In this document: positions 1 through 12,314 of the stretch, one piece after another | Layout: every line of letters starts with the position of its first letter | Position numbering within the stretch: the stretch's first letter is position 1 | Assembly: GCA_029783825.1 (NCBI GenBank) | Contig: JAREIK010003358.1 | Location: 126,730 to 190,729 of the forward strand | DNA: 64,000 nt | Origin: Sapria himalayana | Taxonomy: Eukaryota > Streptophyta > Magnoliopsida > Malpighiales > Rafflesiaceae | Reading direction: 5' to 3' | Program-made: the position numbers and the translations under genes | The notes under the pieces: generated by a model | Told to the model about the DNA's origin: nothing | What the model saw: only the letters and a program-made list of their open reading frames with translations | Databases searched by the model: none

Positions 1-47
1 TTCTATAAAAATAAACTGATGAATAATTAAAATTAAAATTTTACTGA
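1..47 (+). repeat. AT-rich satellite, tail of a monomer
   Basis: The first bases match the part of the satellite monomer that precedes the TTTATTA/TTTAGGG stretch (ATAAACTGATGAATAATTAA-like). The same junction context precedes module C near 43900, so module A and module C entered, or were duplicated in, the same monomer position. Confidence 0.7.
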
Positions 48-689
48 ATAATTAAAATAATTTATTTTGTTCCTCTCTCAAATCTAGAATGATTGCTAAA
101 GCTCTAACCAAAATAATAGGAGCTTTTACTTTATCTCTATTATGTCTCATCATATTTGATGTTGAATCACTGGGCTATCAAAGGTAATTTGACTAATGTA
201 CGCAAATAGACTAAACCAAAGTTGTAGCCCTATGCGTTGAAATAGCTAGTTGTTGAGGATGATATTTATATTGATTATTGTAATTTCTTTTAAAATATCT
301 CTCATGCACACACTCAAAGCAATTTTTTTAAAACATAGTTCATCTCTAAAAAAATAACCACCTTGTAGCCTATTTGAACAAACTAGCCCCTGGGCAGTTT
401 GAGGCAGGGCAAGAAGTATGGGCTCTCTTTCAATCAAGAATCAAAAAAATTATTTTATTGGCATGTCTAAGCCTTTTTTTTATATCCTCATTATATTAAA
501 AGTATCATTTCTTTCTTTTTATAGTAAATGAGTTATGTATACAAGCTCATAATACCCAAAAAGGTGTAAATGAATCATATTCAAATGTATAAAAGGTTTT
601 AATCAAAGGAAAAAGCAATAGTAATATTTCCAATCCCAAGAATTTTAGCAATAGAAAGTTATAAAGAGTAGTACTCGACCTTTAACTAT

Positions 690-960
690 TTCTAGGATCA
701 TGACTTTTGATCTTGAGGAATGTCCAAAGTTATAATCATTCCTAGTGCAGTGACTTTGCAATATAAAGATAAAATGCACAAGCTATGATCATATCCAATA
801 CTGTGACCCAATATTATAGTGATTAAATATGTATTCATAATCATTCTTAGTGCCATAACACTATGTTCAATAGAGATACACAAGTTATGGCATATTCTCA
901 TTGATATGATTTTGTGTTCTAGAGACAAAATATAAAATCATGACCATTGCTAATGCTACA
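690..960. repeat. Degenerate ~50-bp tandem repeats in module A
   Basis: Variants of a phrase like AATCATTCCTAGTGCAGTGAC recur at about 692, 733, 785, 838, 890 and 936. The same set is kept in modules B (near 22610-22850) and C (near 44615-44900). Because the period is close to 51 bp, a minus-strand ORF through it shows a weak ~17-residue repeat (ALRMI/ALGMI, GHSIGYDH). It is probably an old minisatellite and not a protein gene. Confidence 0.5.
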
Positions 961-1120
961 ATAATCTAAAGCAAGAAAGAGACTGAATCCATAACTCACC
1001 CCTTGAGTCATGACTTTGTGTTACATATACAAAAAGATAAATCTGTGACATTCCTAAAAGTTGTGAATTTCAATTTAAAATTAACACTTAGTCATTTGAT
1101 TATAAAAGTCCAAAGCATGA

Positions 1121-1184
1121 GATTTAGGATTTAGGATTTATGGGTTAGGGTTATAGTTTATGGTCTAGGATTTAAAGTTTAGGA
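1121..1184 (+). repeat. Degenerate plant telomere-like tract (TTTAGGG variants)
   Basis: Roughly nine 7-bp units read as GATTTAG, GGTTTAT, GGGTTAG, GGTTATA, GTTTATG and so on. All are one or two changes from the plant telomere unit TTTAGGG. The tract sits directly against the poly(T) run and is kept in modules B and C. Confidence 0.7.
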
Positions 1185-1232
1185 TTTTTGTTTTTTTTTG
1201 TTTTTTTTTTGGAAAATGCACACTTTATTTAT
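1185..1232 (-). other. Minus-strand poly(A) tract with AATAAA signal (module A)
   Basis: Read on the minus strand, AATAAA (plus-strand TTTATT at 1224-1229) is followed about 13 nt later by a long A-rich tract interrupted only by single C residues (1185-1210). This is the layout of a polyadenylated 3' end, so the sequence to its right may be a retroposed transcript. The tail ends at the telomere-like tract. Confidence 0.55.
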
Positions 1233-4200
1233 CATTTAGGCACACAACTTACAAGAGACTAAAAAGTTGACTAATTTTGGACTGCCCACCAAATCCTATG
1301 CACCTTAATGATTCTATGCATAAAATACATAAAAAAACATAATGCCTAATAATTCCAAGCATACGAATAAAACTAAAATCACCTAGCATTCCTAGCCTTC
1401 AGAGTTGGCATTGAGTCATTATGCTCACTGCATCCTTTCCATTCGGATTTTTCCAAGCCTTTTGGAGCAACCTGAATGATGCACCATATTAAAACTAAGC
1501 AAATATAAGATTGTGCATGTGTGTTACATGCATCATCAAGCATTTGCCTATGTCATTGCTATGCAATGGAATACATGTAAAGCTGAATACCCATAAATCC
1601 ATAAGTCCATATCTACGGCACTTTGTCAATTCATTCTCACCTCTGTATTCCACATTCTTTTGCTCTAATGATCCTCAAAAGAGTATCTCTTGGGTTATAA
1701 TGCTTCCTCCTCGAGGTCCAAGAAGCGGCTATATGTTGCACCGACAAAATATCAAAAAATATGCATGCATCAGTGTGCATGTGTGATGAGGTCCATCTCA
1801 TAGTCTAAATATCTACCCGTACAACAAAGCTAGAATACAAGTAAAATTACAAAATGCTATAAAGATTGGTCTTCTGCTCCCGGGAGTGTAGCATCGCCTA
1901 ATGTGTATTTACAAAATGCATTAGTGGGCCCCACTTAGAGATACTCATGGGTCCAGTTGCCCTCATTGCATGGTACATAGAGAACAGATAAGATTGTGCG
2001 TGTGAGTATGTCATGATCCTTCTCTACAAGCACATGGTGCATAAAAAGTCCAAAATACAAATAAGACTACAAACATAAACTACAAATGTTATAACCTTTC
2101 AAAATATAATAATTTATAATGTTTTTTCAAAAGTGATAACAATCTTTAGTTATAATAATCATTATATTTATATATCATATAAAGGCAATATAAACAATTT
2201 TATTGATAAATATTCTAATAATGATCAAAAAATAAATTAATAATATATTATTAATAAGATAGATATCAATTAAAATATAATTATAAAATCTAAAATGATT
2301 TAGAAGCAAAGAAAAATATATTATTATATAATAATTTTTTGTTTAGAAATTTTTTTTTCTTTTAAAAATTTTATCTATAATTTTTTGATGAAAAATAATA
2401 TATATAAAATATATTTGTCTAACTCAATTTATTTTGTAATTGAAATTTATATATAAATAAACAAATAAATATTTAAAATGAATATTTAAAATTATAATGA
2501 AAAAAAATAAGATTTATTATTTATTATTTAGGGATACCGATTTAATTTAAATTAGATCTGTCTCACTAATAATTTATTTTGTAATTAATATTTATATACA
2601 AATAAACTGATAAATAATTAAAATAAAAATTTAAAATTATACTCAATAAAAATTAAAATGAGATTTTATATTTATTATTAATGTATACCAGTTTAATGGT
2701 TTAAGTATTTAGAGGTTTTGTCATTAGGAGTTTAGCGATTAATGTTTTTAGGCTTTTAGTGGTTTATAGGTTTTATATAAAAAAATAAAATAACAAAATA
2801 ATATTTTATAATTTGTTATTATTTTCATAGGTTATCACCTTTCAAAATTAAAATAACAAAATATTTATTTTTATTATTTTTTGATATTTTCAAAGGGTAT
2901 AACATTTGAAAATATAATAATTTTTAAATTTTTTTCAAATGTGAATTCAATATTTAGTTATAATAATCATTATATTTATATATCATATAAATTCAATATA
3001 AACAATATTATTGGTAAATATTCTAAAAATGATCAAAAAATAAATTAATAATCTATTATTAATTTGATAGATATCAATTAAAATATAATAAAAAACCTAA
3101 AATGATTCAGAAGCAAAGCAAAATATATTAATATATAATAATTTGTTGTTTTGAAATTTTTTTTTCTTTTAAAAAGTTTATCTATACTTTTTTGATGAAA
3201 AATAATATATATAAATTATATTTGTCTAACTCAATTTATTTTGTAATTAATATTTATATATAAATAATCAAATAAATATTTAAAATGTATATTTAAAATT
3301 ATAATGAAAAAAAAAATAAAATTTATTATTTATTATTTATTATTTATTATTTAGGGATACCGGCTTAATTTAAATTAGATCTATCTCACTATTAATTTAT
3401 TTTGTAATTAATATTTCTATAAAATTAAATGTAAATAATTAAAATATAAATTTAAAATTATACTGAATAAAAATTAAAATGAGATTTAAGATTTATTATT
3501 AATGTATACCAGTTTAATGGTTTAAGTATTTAGAGGTTTTGTCGTTAGCAGTTTACCGATTTATGTTTTTAGGCTTTTAGTGGTTTATAGGTTTTATATA
3601 AAAAAATAAAATAACAAAAAAAATTTCTATAATTTGTTATCATTTTCATAGGGTATAACCTTCGAAAATATAATAATATTTACAATTTTTTGAAATGTGA
3701 ATACAATATTTAGTTATAATAATATTAATAATTATATATCATATAAATTCAAAATAAACAATTTTATTGATAGATTATATAATAATGATCAAAAATTAAA
3801 TTAATAAAATATTAATAAAATGATAGATATTAATTAAAAAATATTTACAAAACCCAAATTGATTAAAAAGATATATTAATAAAATATATTACTAGATTAT
3901 AATTTTTAATTTTTAAATTTTTACTTCTTTTATAAGCGTATATTTTTTTTATTAAAAAGAAATTAATTAAATTATATTTGTCGCACACATACTTTATTTT
4001 GTAATATATATTTCTATAAAAATAAACTAATAAATAATTAAAATGAATATTTAAAATTATAATAAATAGAAATAAAAATTAGATTTATTAATTATTAACT
4101 AGTATATAGCAGTTTAATGGGTTATGTATTTAGGCATTATGGGGTTTAGGAGTTTACTGATTTAACTTTGTATGCATTTAGTGGTTTATAGTTTTTATTT

Positions 4201-6469
4201 AAGAAAAAAAATAAAAAAAAATTATTTTTATTATTTTTTGATATTTTAAAAGGTTATAAACTTTGAAAATATAATAATTTTTAATTTTTTAAAAAGTGAA
4301 TAAATATTTATTTATAATAATCATAATAATTATAAATCATATAAATTCAATATAAACAATTATATTGATATATATTCTAATAATTATCATAAAATAAATT
4401 AAAAATCTATTATGAATAAGATTGATATTACTTAAAATATAATATCAAAAACCTAAAATGATTCAAAAGCAAAGCAAGATATATTACTTATTATTAATTA
4501 TTTGTTTTTAAATTTTAATTATTATTTATAAGCTTATCTATTTTTTGATGAAAAATAATTTTTATAAATTATATTTTTAACTCATTATTTTTTTATAATT
4601 AATATATATATATATATAAAACTAAACAATCAAAATGAATTTTTTAAATTAAAATGAAAACAAATAAAAATGAGATTTATTAATTATTATTAAGGGTATA
4701 CCCATTTAAACGATTATCTATATAGGGGTATCAGAATTTTGTAGTTTAGTTATTTAAGCATTTAGGAATTTAGTGATTTATAGGTTTAATTTAAATAATG
4801 AAATAATAAATAAAAATATATATTTTTTGTATTTTTACATGTTAAAAGGTTATAATCTTTGAAAATATAATAATTTTAAATTTTTTTTCAAAAGTGAATA
4901 CAATATTTAGTTATTTAATTATTAAATTTATATATCATATAAATTAAATATAATTATTTTATTGATACATATTCTAATGATGATCAAAAAATTAGTTAGA
5001 TATCAATTAAAATATAATTACAAAACCTAAAATGATTCATAAACAAAGTAAAATATATTACTATATAATAATTTTTTGTTTTGTAATTTTTTTTTCTTTT
5101 AATAAGTTTATCTATATTTTTTTTGTTAAAAAATAATTTATATAAATTATATTTGTCTAACTTATAATTTATTTTGTAATTAATATTTATATAAAAATAA
5201 ACAAATAAATAATTAAAATGAATATTTAAAATTATAATGAAAAAAATAAAAATGAGATTTATTATTTATTATTTAAGATATACCTGTTTAAAAAATTTAT
5301 CTATTTATGGTTTTAGAGATTTAGAAGTTATTGATTTAAGTATTTAGGAATTTAATGGTTTAGACCTTTTATTTAAACAATGAAATAACAAAAAAAATTA
5401 TTTTTGATATTTTTTCAAATTTTCAAATGTCATAACATTTGAAAATATAATAATTTTAAAATTTTTTTAAAATGTGAATACAATTTTTAGTAATAATAAT
5501 TATTATAATTATATATAATATAAATTAAATATAAATTATTTTATTGATAAATATTATATAAATTATCAAAAAATAAATTAATAATCTATTATTAATATGA
5601 TAGATATAAATTAAAATATAATTAAAAATCATACAATTATTCAAAATCAAAATAAAATTTATTACTAAATAGTAAATTTTTTTTAGGTTGTGCATCATTT
5701 TATAAGCTTATATTTTTTTTTGATGAAAAATATATTATTTAAATTATATTGTCACTCATAATTTATTTTGTAATTAATATTTCTATAAATTATTTTAATT
5801 ATATTTAAGGTTTACGAGTTTAAATGTTTAGGTATTTAGGGGCTTCGGGGTTTAGAAGTTTAGAGATTTATGTATTTAGGCATTTAATGCTTTATAAGTT
5901 TTATTTAAACAATGATATAACAAAAAATTTATTTTTATTATTTTTCTAATTTTTGAAGTTTATAACATTTGAAAATATAACAATTTTTAAATTTTTTTAA
6001 TATGTGAATACTATATTTAGTTATTATAATCTTAATAATTATATATCATGTTAATTCAATATAAACTATTATATTGATAGATATTATATTAATGATCAAA
6101 AAATAAATTAATAAACTATTATTAATAAGATAGATATTTTTTAAAATATATTTGCAAAAGGTAAATTTATTAAAAATCAAAGTAAAATATAATACTAAAT
6201 AATGATTTTTTTGATGTTTTGCTTCTTTTTATAAGTATATATTTTTTTGATATTAAAAGTAAATTATTTAAATTATATTTGTCTTCCACATAATTTATTT
6301 TTAATTTATAATTCTATAAAAATAAACTAATAAATAATTAAAATGAATATTTAAAATTATAATGAATACAAATAAAATTGAGATTTATTATTTATTATTC
6401 AGGATATACTAGTTTAATGGTTTAAGTATTTATGTGTTTTGGGGTTTAGTGATTTAAGTGTTTAGGACT

Positions 6470-6585
6470 TTTTATAAAAAATTAATAAAAAATTAATAAA
6501 AAATTAATAAAAAATTAATAAAAATTAATAAAAATTAATAAAAAATTAATAAAAAATTAATAAAAAATTAATAAAAAATTAATAA
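6470..6585 (+). repeat. 11-bp AT microsatellite array
   Basis: About ten head-to-tail copies of ATTAATAAAAA (some 10 bp, lacking one A). The array replaces the palindrome-bearing middle of one satellite monomer. It probably expanded from the ATAAATTAATAAAC-like sequence present in every monomer. Confidence 0.85.
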
Positions 6586-8319
6586 ACTATTATTAATAAG
6601 AATGATTTAAATTCAGATATAATTGCAAAAACTAAAATTATTCAAAATCAAAATAAAATATCTTACAAAATAATAAGTTTTTGTTTTTAAAATTCTTTAT
6701 TTTTATAATCATATATTTTTTTTGATAGGAAATAAATTATTTAAAATAGATCTATCTCACTAATAATTTATTTTGTAATTAATATTTTTATAAAAATAAA
6801 CTGATAAATAATTAAAATAAAAATATAAAAGAATACTTGATAAAAATTAAAATGAGATTTATGATTTATTATTAATGTATACCAATTTAATAGTTTAAGT
6901 ATTTAGAAGTTTTATAGTATAGGAGTTTAGCGATTTATGTTTTTAGGAATTTAGTGGTTTATATGTTTTATTTAAACAATAAAATAACAAAAAAAAATTT
7001 GTAATTTTTTGTCATTTTCATAGGTTATAACCTTTGAAAATATAATAATATTTAAACTTTTTTGAAATGTGAATACAATATTTAGTTGTAATAATTTTAA
7101 AAATTATATATCATATAAATTCAATATATATAATTTTATTAATAGATATTATAATAATGATCAAAAATTAAATTAATAAACAATTAATAATAAGATTAAA
7201 TTTAATTAAAAAATATTTACAAACCAAAATTGATTCAAAATTAAAGTAAAAAATATTACTGGATAATAATTTTTAATTTTTAAATTTTTACTTCTTTTAT
7301 CAGCATATATATATATTTTTTGATTAAAAATAAATTATTTATAATATATTTGTCACACTCATAATTTATTTTGTAATAAATATTTATATAAAAATAAACT
7401 AATAAATAATAAAAATGAATATTTAAAATAATAATAAACTCAAATAAAAATTAGATTTATTAATTATTAAGTAGCTTATAGCAGTTTAATGATTTATGTA
7501 TTTAGGCATTACGAGCCTTAGGAGTTTACTGATTTTACTGTATATGTATTTAGTGGTTTATAGGTTTTATTTTAAAAATAAAATAATAAAATATTTATTT
7601 TTATTATTTTTTGATATTTTCAAAGGTTATAACATTTGAAAATATAATAATTTTTAAATTTTTTTCAAAAGTGAATTCAATATTTAGTTATAATAATCAT
7701 TATAGTTATATATCATATAAATTCAATATAAACAAAATTATTGATAAATATTCTAAAAATGATCAAAATATAAATTAATAATCTATTATTAATAAGATAG
7801 ATATCAATTAAAATATAATAAAAAAACCTAAAATGATTCAGAAGAAATCAAAATATATTACTATATAATAATTTGTTGTTTTGAATTTTTTTTTCTTTTA
7901 AAAAAGTTTTTATATATTTTTTTGATGAAAATTATATATATAAATTATATTTGTCTAACTCATAATTTATTTTTTAATTAATATTTATATAAAAATAAAC
8001 AAATAAATAATTAAAATTATTATTTTAAACTATAATGAAAAAGATAATATTAAGATTTATTCTTTATTATTTTGGGTATACCAGTCTAATTTAAATTAGA
8101 TCTATCTCACTAATAATTTATTTTATAAATAATATTTCAATAAAAATAAACTTATAAATAATTAAAATACAAATTTTAAATTATACTGAATAAAAATTAA
8201 AATGAGATTTATAAATTATTATTAATGTATATCAGTTCAATATTTTAAGTATTTAGTGGTTTATAGGTTTTATTTAAACAATGAGATAACAAAAAAAATT
8301 ATTTTTGATATTTTTTTAC

Positions 8320-8347
8320 ATTTTCAAAGGTTATAACCTTTGAAAAT
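8320..8347. repeat. Perfect 28-bp monomer palindrome
   Basis: Same core AAAGGTTATAACCTTT extended by ATTTTC/GAAAAT. It shows that perfect copies occur in distant parts of the array. Confidence 0.9.
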
Positions 8348-11300
8348 AAAATAATTTTAAAAATTTTTAAAAATGTGTATATAATATTTAGTAATAATAA
8401 TCATTATAATTATATATTATATAAACTAAACATAAACAATTTTATTGATAGATATGATATCAATTATCAAAAAATAAATTAATAGGCTATTATTAATATG
8501 ATAAATATAAATTAAAATATAATTGCAAAACCTAAAAATATTCAAAATCCAAGTAAAATTTATGACAAAATAATTATTTTTTTTTAGTTTTTGCTTCTTT
8601 TTCTAAGCTTATATTTTTTTGATGAAAAATAAATTATTTAAATTATATTTGTGTCACTCATAATTTATTTTGTAATTAATATTTTAATAAATTATTTAAA
8701 TTTTATTTAAGGTTAACGATTTTAAATGTTAAGTATTTAGGGGCTTCAGGGTTTAGGAGTTTATATATTTATGTATTTAGGTATTTAATGGTTTATAAGT
8801 TTTATTTAAACAATGACATAACTAAAATATTTATTTTTGTTATTTTTTCTCATTTTTGAAGGTTATAAACTTTGAAAATATAATAATTTTTAAATTTTTT
8901 TTATATGTGAATAGTATATTTAATTATGATAATCTTAATAATTATATATCATGTAAATTCAATATAAACAATTATGTTTAAATATATTATATTAATGATC
9001 AAAAAATAAATTAATAAACTATTATTAATAAGATAGATATTATTTTAAATATTTTTGCAATACGTAAATTTATTCAAAATCAAAGTAAAATATATTACAA
9101 AATAATACTTTCTTTGATGTTTTGCTTATTTTTTTAAGTTTATATTTTTTGTTATTAAAAGTAAATTATTTAAATTATATTTGTCTTCCTCATAATTAAT
9201 TTATAATTTATAATTCTATAAAAATAAACTAATAAATAATTAAAATGAATATTTAAAATTATAATGAATACAAATAAAATAGAGATTTATTATTTATTAT
9301 TCAAGATATACTATTTTAATGGTTTAAGTATTTATGTGTTTTGGGGTTTAATGATTTATGTGTTCTGGCCTTTTGTGATTTATAGTTTTTATTTAAAGAA
9401 TGAAAAAATAAAAAATATAATTTTTTGATTTTTTTTTAATTTTTGAAGGTTATAACCTTTGAAATTATAATAATATTTAATTTTTTTTAAATGTTAATAT
9501 AATATTCAGTAATAATAATTTTTATAATTATATAAAATGTAAACTCAAAATAAATAATTTTATTAATAGATATAATAATAATTATCAATAAAAAAAATAA
9601 TAAACTATTTTTAATAAGAATGATATAAATTAAAATATAATTGCAAAATCTAAAATGATTCAAAATAAAAATAAAATATATTACTAAATAATAAATTTTT
9701 GTTTTAAAAATATTGCCTCTTTTATAAGGATATATATTTTTTTTGATGAAAAATAAATTATTTAAATTAGATCTCTCTCACTAATAATTTATTTTGTAAT
9801 TAATATTACTATAAAAATAAACTGATAAATAATTATAATAAAAATTTAAAATTATACTTAATAAAAATTAAATTGAGATTTATTATTTTTTATTAATGTA
9901 CACCTATTTAATAGTTTATGTATTAAAAGGTTTTGTAGTTAGAAGTTTAGCAATTTATGTTTTTAGGCATTTGGTGGTTTATAGGTTTTATTTAAACAAT
10001 AAAATAACAAGACATAATTTGTAATTTTTTCTCATTTTCATATGTTATAAACTTAGAAAATATAATAATATTTAAAATTTTTTGAAATGTGAATACAATA
10101 TTTAGTTATAATAATATTAATAATTATATATCATATAAATTCAATATAAACAATTTTTTGATAGATAATATAATAATGATCAAAATTTAAATTAATAAAC
10201 TATTAATAAAAAGAATGATATTAATTAAAAAATATGTACAAAACCCAAATTGATTCAAAATTAAAGTAAAATATATTACTGGATAATAATTTTTAATTTT
10301 TAAATTTTTACTTCTTTTATAAGCATATATTTTTTTTGATTAAAAATAAATTAATTAAAATATCTATGTCACTCTTATAATTTAATTTGTAATAAATATT
10401 TCTATAAAAATAAACTAATAAATTATTAAAATGAATATTTTAAATTATAATAAATAGAAATAAAAAAGTAGATTTATTAATTATTAAGTAGTATATAGCA
10501 ATTTATTGATTTATGTATTTAGGCATTATGAGGTTTAGGAGTTTACTGATTTAAGTGTGTATTCATTTAGTGGTTTATTGGTTTTATTAAATAAATAAAA
10601 TAATAAAAAATTTATTTTTATTATTTTTTGATATTTTCAATGGTTATAACCTTTGATAATATAATAATTTTAAAATTTTTTTTAAATAAGAATACAATAT
10701 TTAGTTATAATAATCATTATATTTATATATCATATAAATTCAATAAAAACAATTTTATTGATAAATATTCTAATAATGATCAAAAAATAATTTAATAATC
10801 GATTACTAATATGATAGATATCAATTAAAATATAATTACAAAACCATAAATGATCCAAAAGAAAAGCAAAATATATTACTATATAATAATTTTTTGTTTT
10901 TAATTTTTTTTTTATTTTAAAAAGTTTATCAATAATTTTTTGATGAAAAATAACTTATTTAAATTATATTTGTCTAAATCAATTTATTTTGTAATTAATA
11001 TTTATATATAAATAAACAATTAAATAATTAGTCTCATTAATAATTTATTTTGTTATTTATATTTCTATGATATAAATTGATAAATAATTAAAATAAAAAT
11101 TTAAAATTATACTGAATGAAAATTAAAATGAAATTTATTATTTATTATTAATATATACTAGTTTAATGATTTATGTATTTAGAGGTTTTGTCGTTAGGAG
11201 TTTAGCGATTTATATTTTTAGGCTTTTAGTGGTTTATATGTTTTATTTAAAAAAATAAAATAACAAAAAAAAATTCTTTAATTTTTTATCTTTTTCATAT

Positions 11301-11902
11301 GTTATAACATTTGAAAATATAATAATATTTAAAATTTTTAGAAATTTTAATATAATATTTTGTTATAATAATATTAATAATTATATATCATATAAATTTA
11401 ATATAAATCATTTTATTGATAGATATTATAATAATGATCAAAAATTAAATTTATAAACTATTAATATTAAGATAGATATTAATTAAAGAATATTTACAAA
11501 ACCCAATTTGATTTAAAATGAAAGTAACTTATATTACTTGATAATAATTTTTAATTTTTAAATTTATACTTATATAAGCGTATATTTTCATTAGATAAAT
11601 AATATATTATATAAATTATATTTGTCCCATTCATAATTTATTTTGTAATAAATATTTCTATATAAATACACTAATAAATAATTAAAATGAATATTTATAA
11701 ATATAATAAATAACAATAAAAAATAAATTTAAATTATATTTTTCCCAAAGTCTTGTCCCGAAAAAATTGGGACCGAGAAAAATCCGTTGACTTTGACTTT
11801 TCCGTCCTGTTCTGTCACGTATTTTTTCTTTTGGGATCGATCCGGATCTTAAGCAATATCCATCCTGAGAACCATCCCATCCTAAATAACCGATACTAGA
11901 AC

Positions 11903-11905
<3 letters not shown>

Positions 11906-11951
<46 letters not shown>
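11906..11951. repeat. (TA)n microsatellite inside hAT copy 1
   Basis: About 23 AT/TA dinucleotides. At the same place in copy 2 (near 35770-35790) there is only a short ATATGTATATA-like seed, so the expansion happened in this copy after the duplication. Confidence 0.9.
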
Positions 11952-11953
<2 letters not shown>

Positions 11954-12314
11954 CAAGAAGATGCCACTAATTCTGCTATTGCCCATCCAATTCCGACACA
12001 CCTATTGCTGTTCCGATGAGTTCCTGGCCACCTCATGTCATTCAAGCCGTGTTCAGTTAGGTCCAGCCCTTGTCCGTCCCACTTCTGGTTGCCTCCACCG
12101 TGTCCCAGATGCCACCAGCCTTTTGGTTTGTTTTTTTGATGAGAATTGAGTGATTAATTATTATTATTATGTGTCTCGGTCAGTTTTGTTTAGTATTGGT
12201 TGTGGTGTTGTGGTTGGGCCGAAAGAGTGGGCTGAATGTGTTACAGTCAATTTTGTAGAGCTTATTTGTTTGAAATATTTATATGTATTTATGCTTAACA
12301 TATCATATTAATTA

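Larger units (their letters stand above)
48..2087. repeat. Module A: dispersed 2-kb non-satellite segment, 3' truncated
   Basis: This is the first of three copies of a moderately AT-rich segment unrelated to the satellite. It aligns with module C from its left end to the ATAAACTACA-like sequence near 2080, where satellite resumes at once with TTATAACC. About 400 bp that end modules B and C are missing. It holds a left part with degenerate ~50-bp repeats (about 690-960), a telomere-like tract (1121-1184), a poly(T) tract (1185-1210) and a right part that reads as a minus-strand transcript-like sequence. Short ORFs exist on both strands (for example 698-928 minus and 1511-1786 plus) but none is recognisable, and no direct duplication flanks the module. 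I do not know its origin; a chimera containing a retroposed transcript is my best guess. Confidence 0.8.
2088..11743 (+). repeat. AT-rich ~600-bp satellite array, block 1
   Basis: Tandem diverged monomers fill this block. The TTATAAC palindrome cores lie near 2093, 2832, 3656, 4255, 4850, 5430, 5950, 7026, 7628, 8330, 8862, 9448, 10045, 10644 and 11292, giving steps of about 520-600 or 740-760 bp. Two successive rounds of a five-subtype order can be followed (from about 5430 and from about 8330, offset about 2.9 kb). Open reading frames here are chance products of low GC. I see no gene. Confidence 0.85.

Noticed and set aside
1511..1786. 91-codon plus-strand ORF in module A
   Set aside because: It is shortened in module B and absent as an ORF in module C, and it runs opposite to the poly(A)-defined transcript strand.
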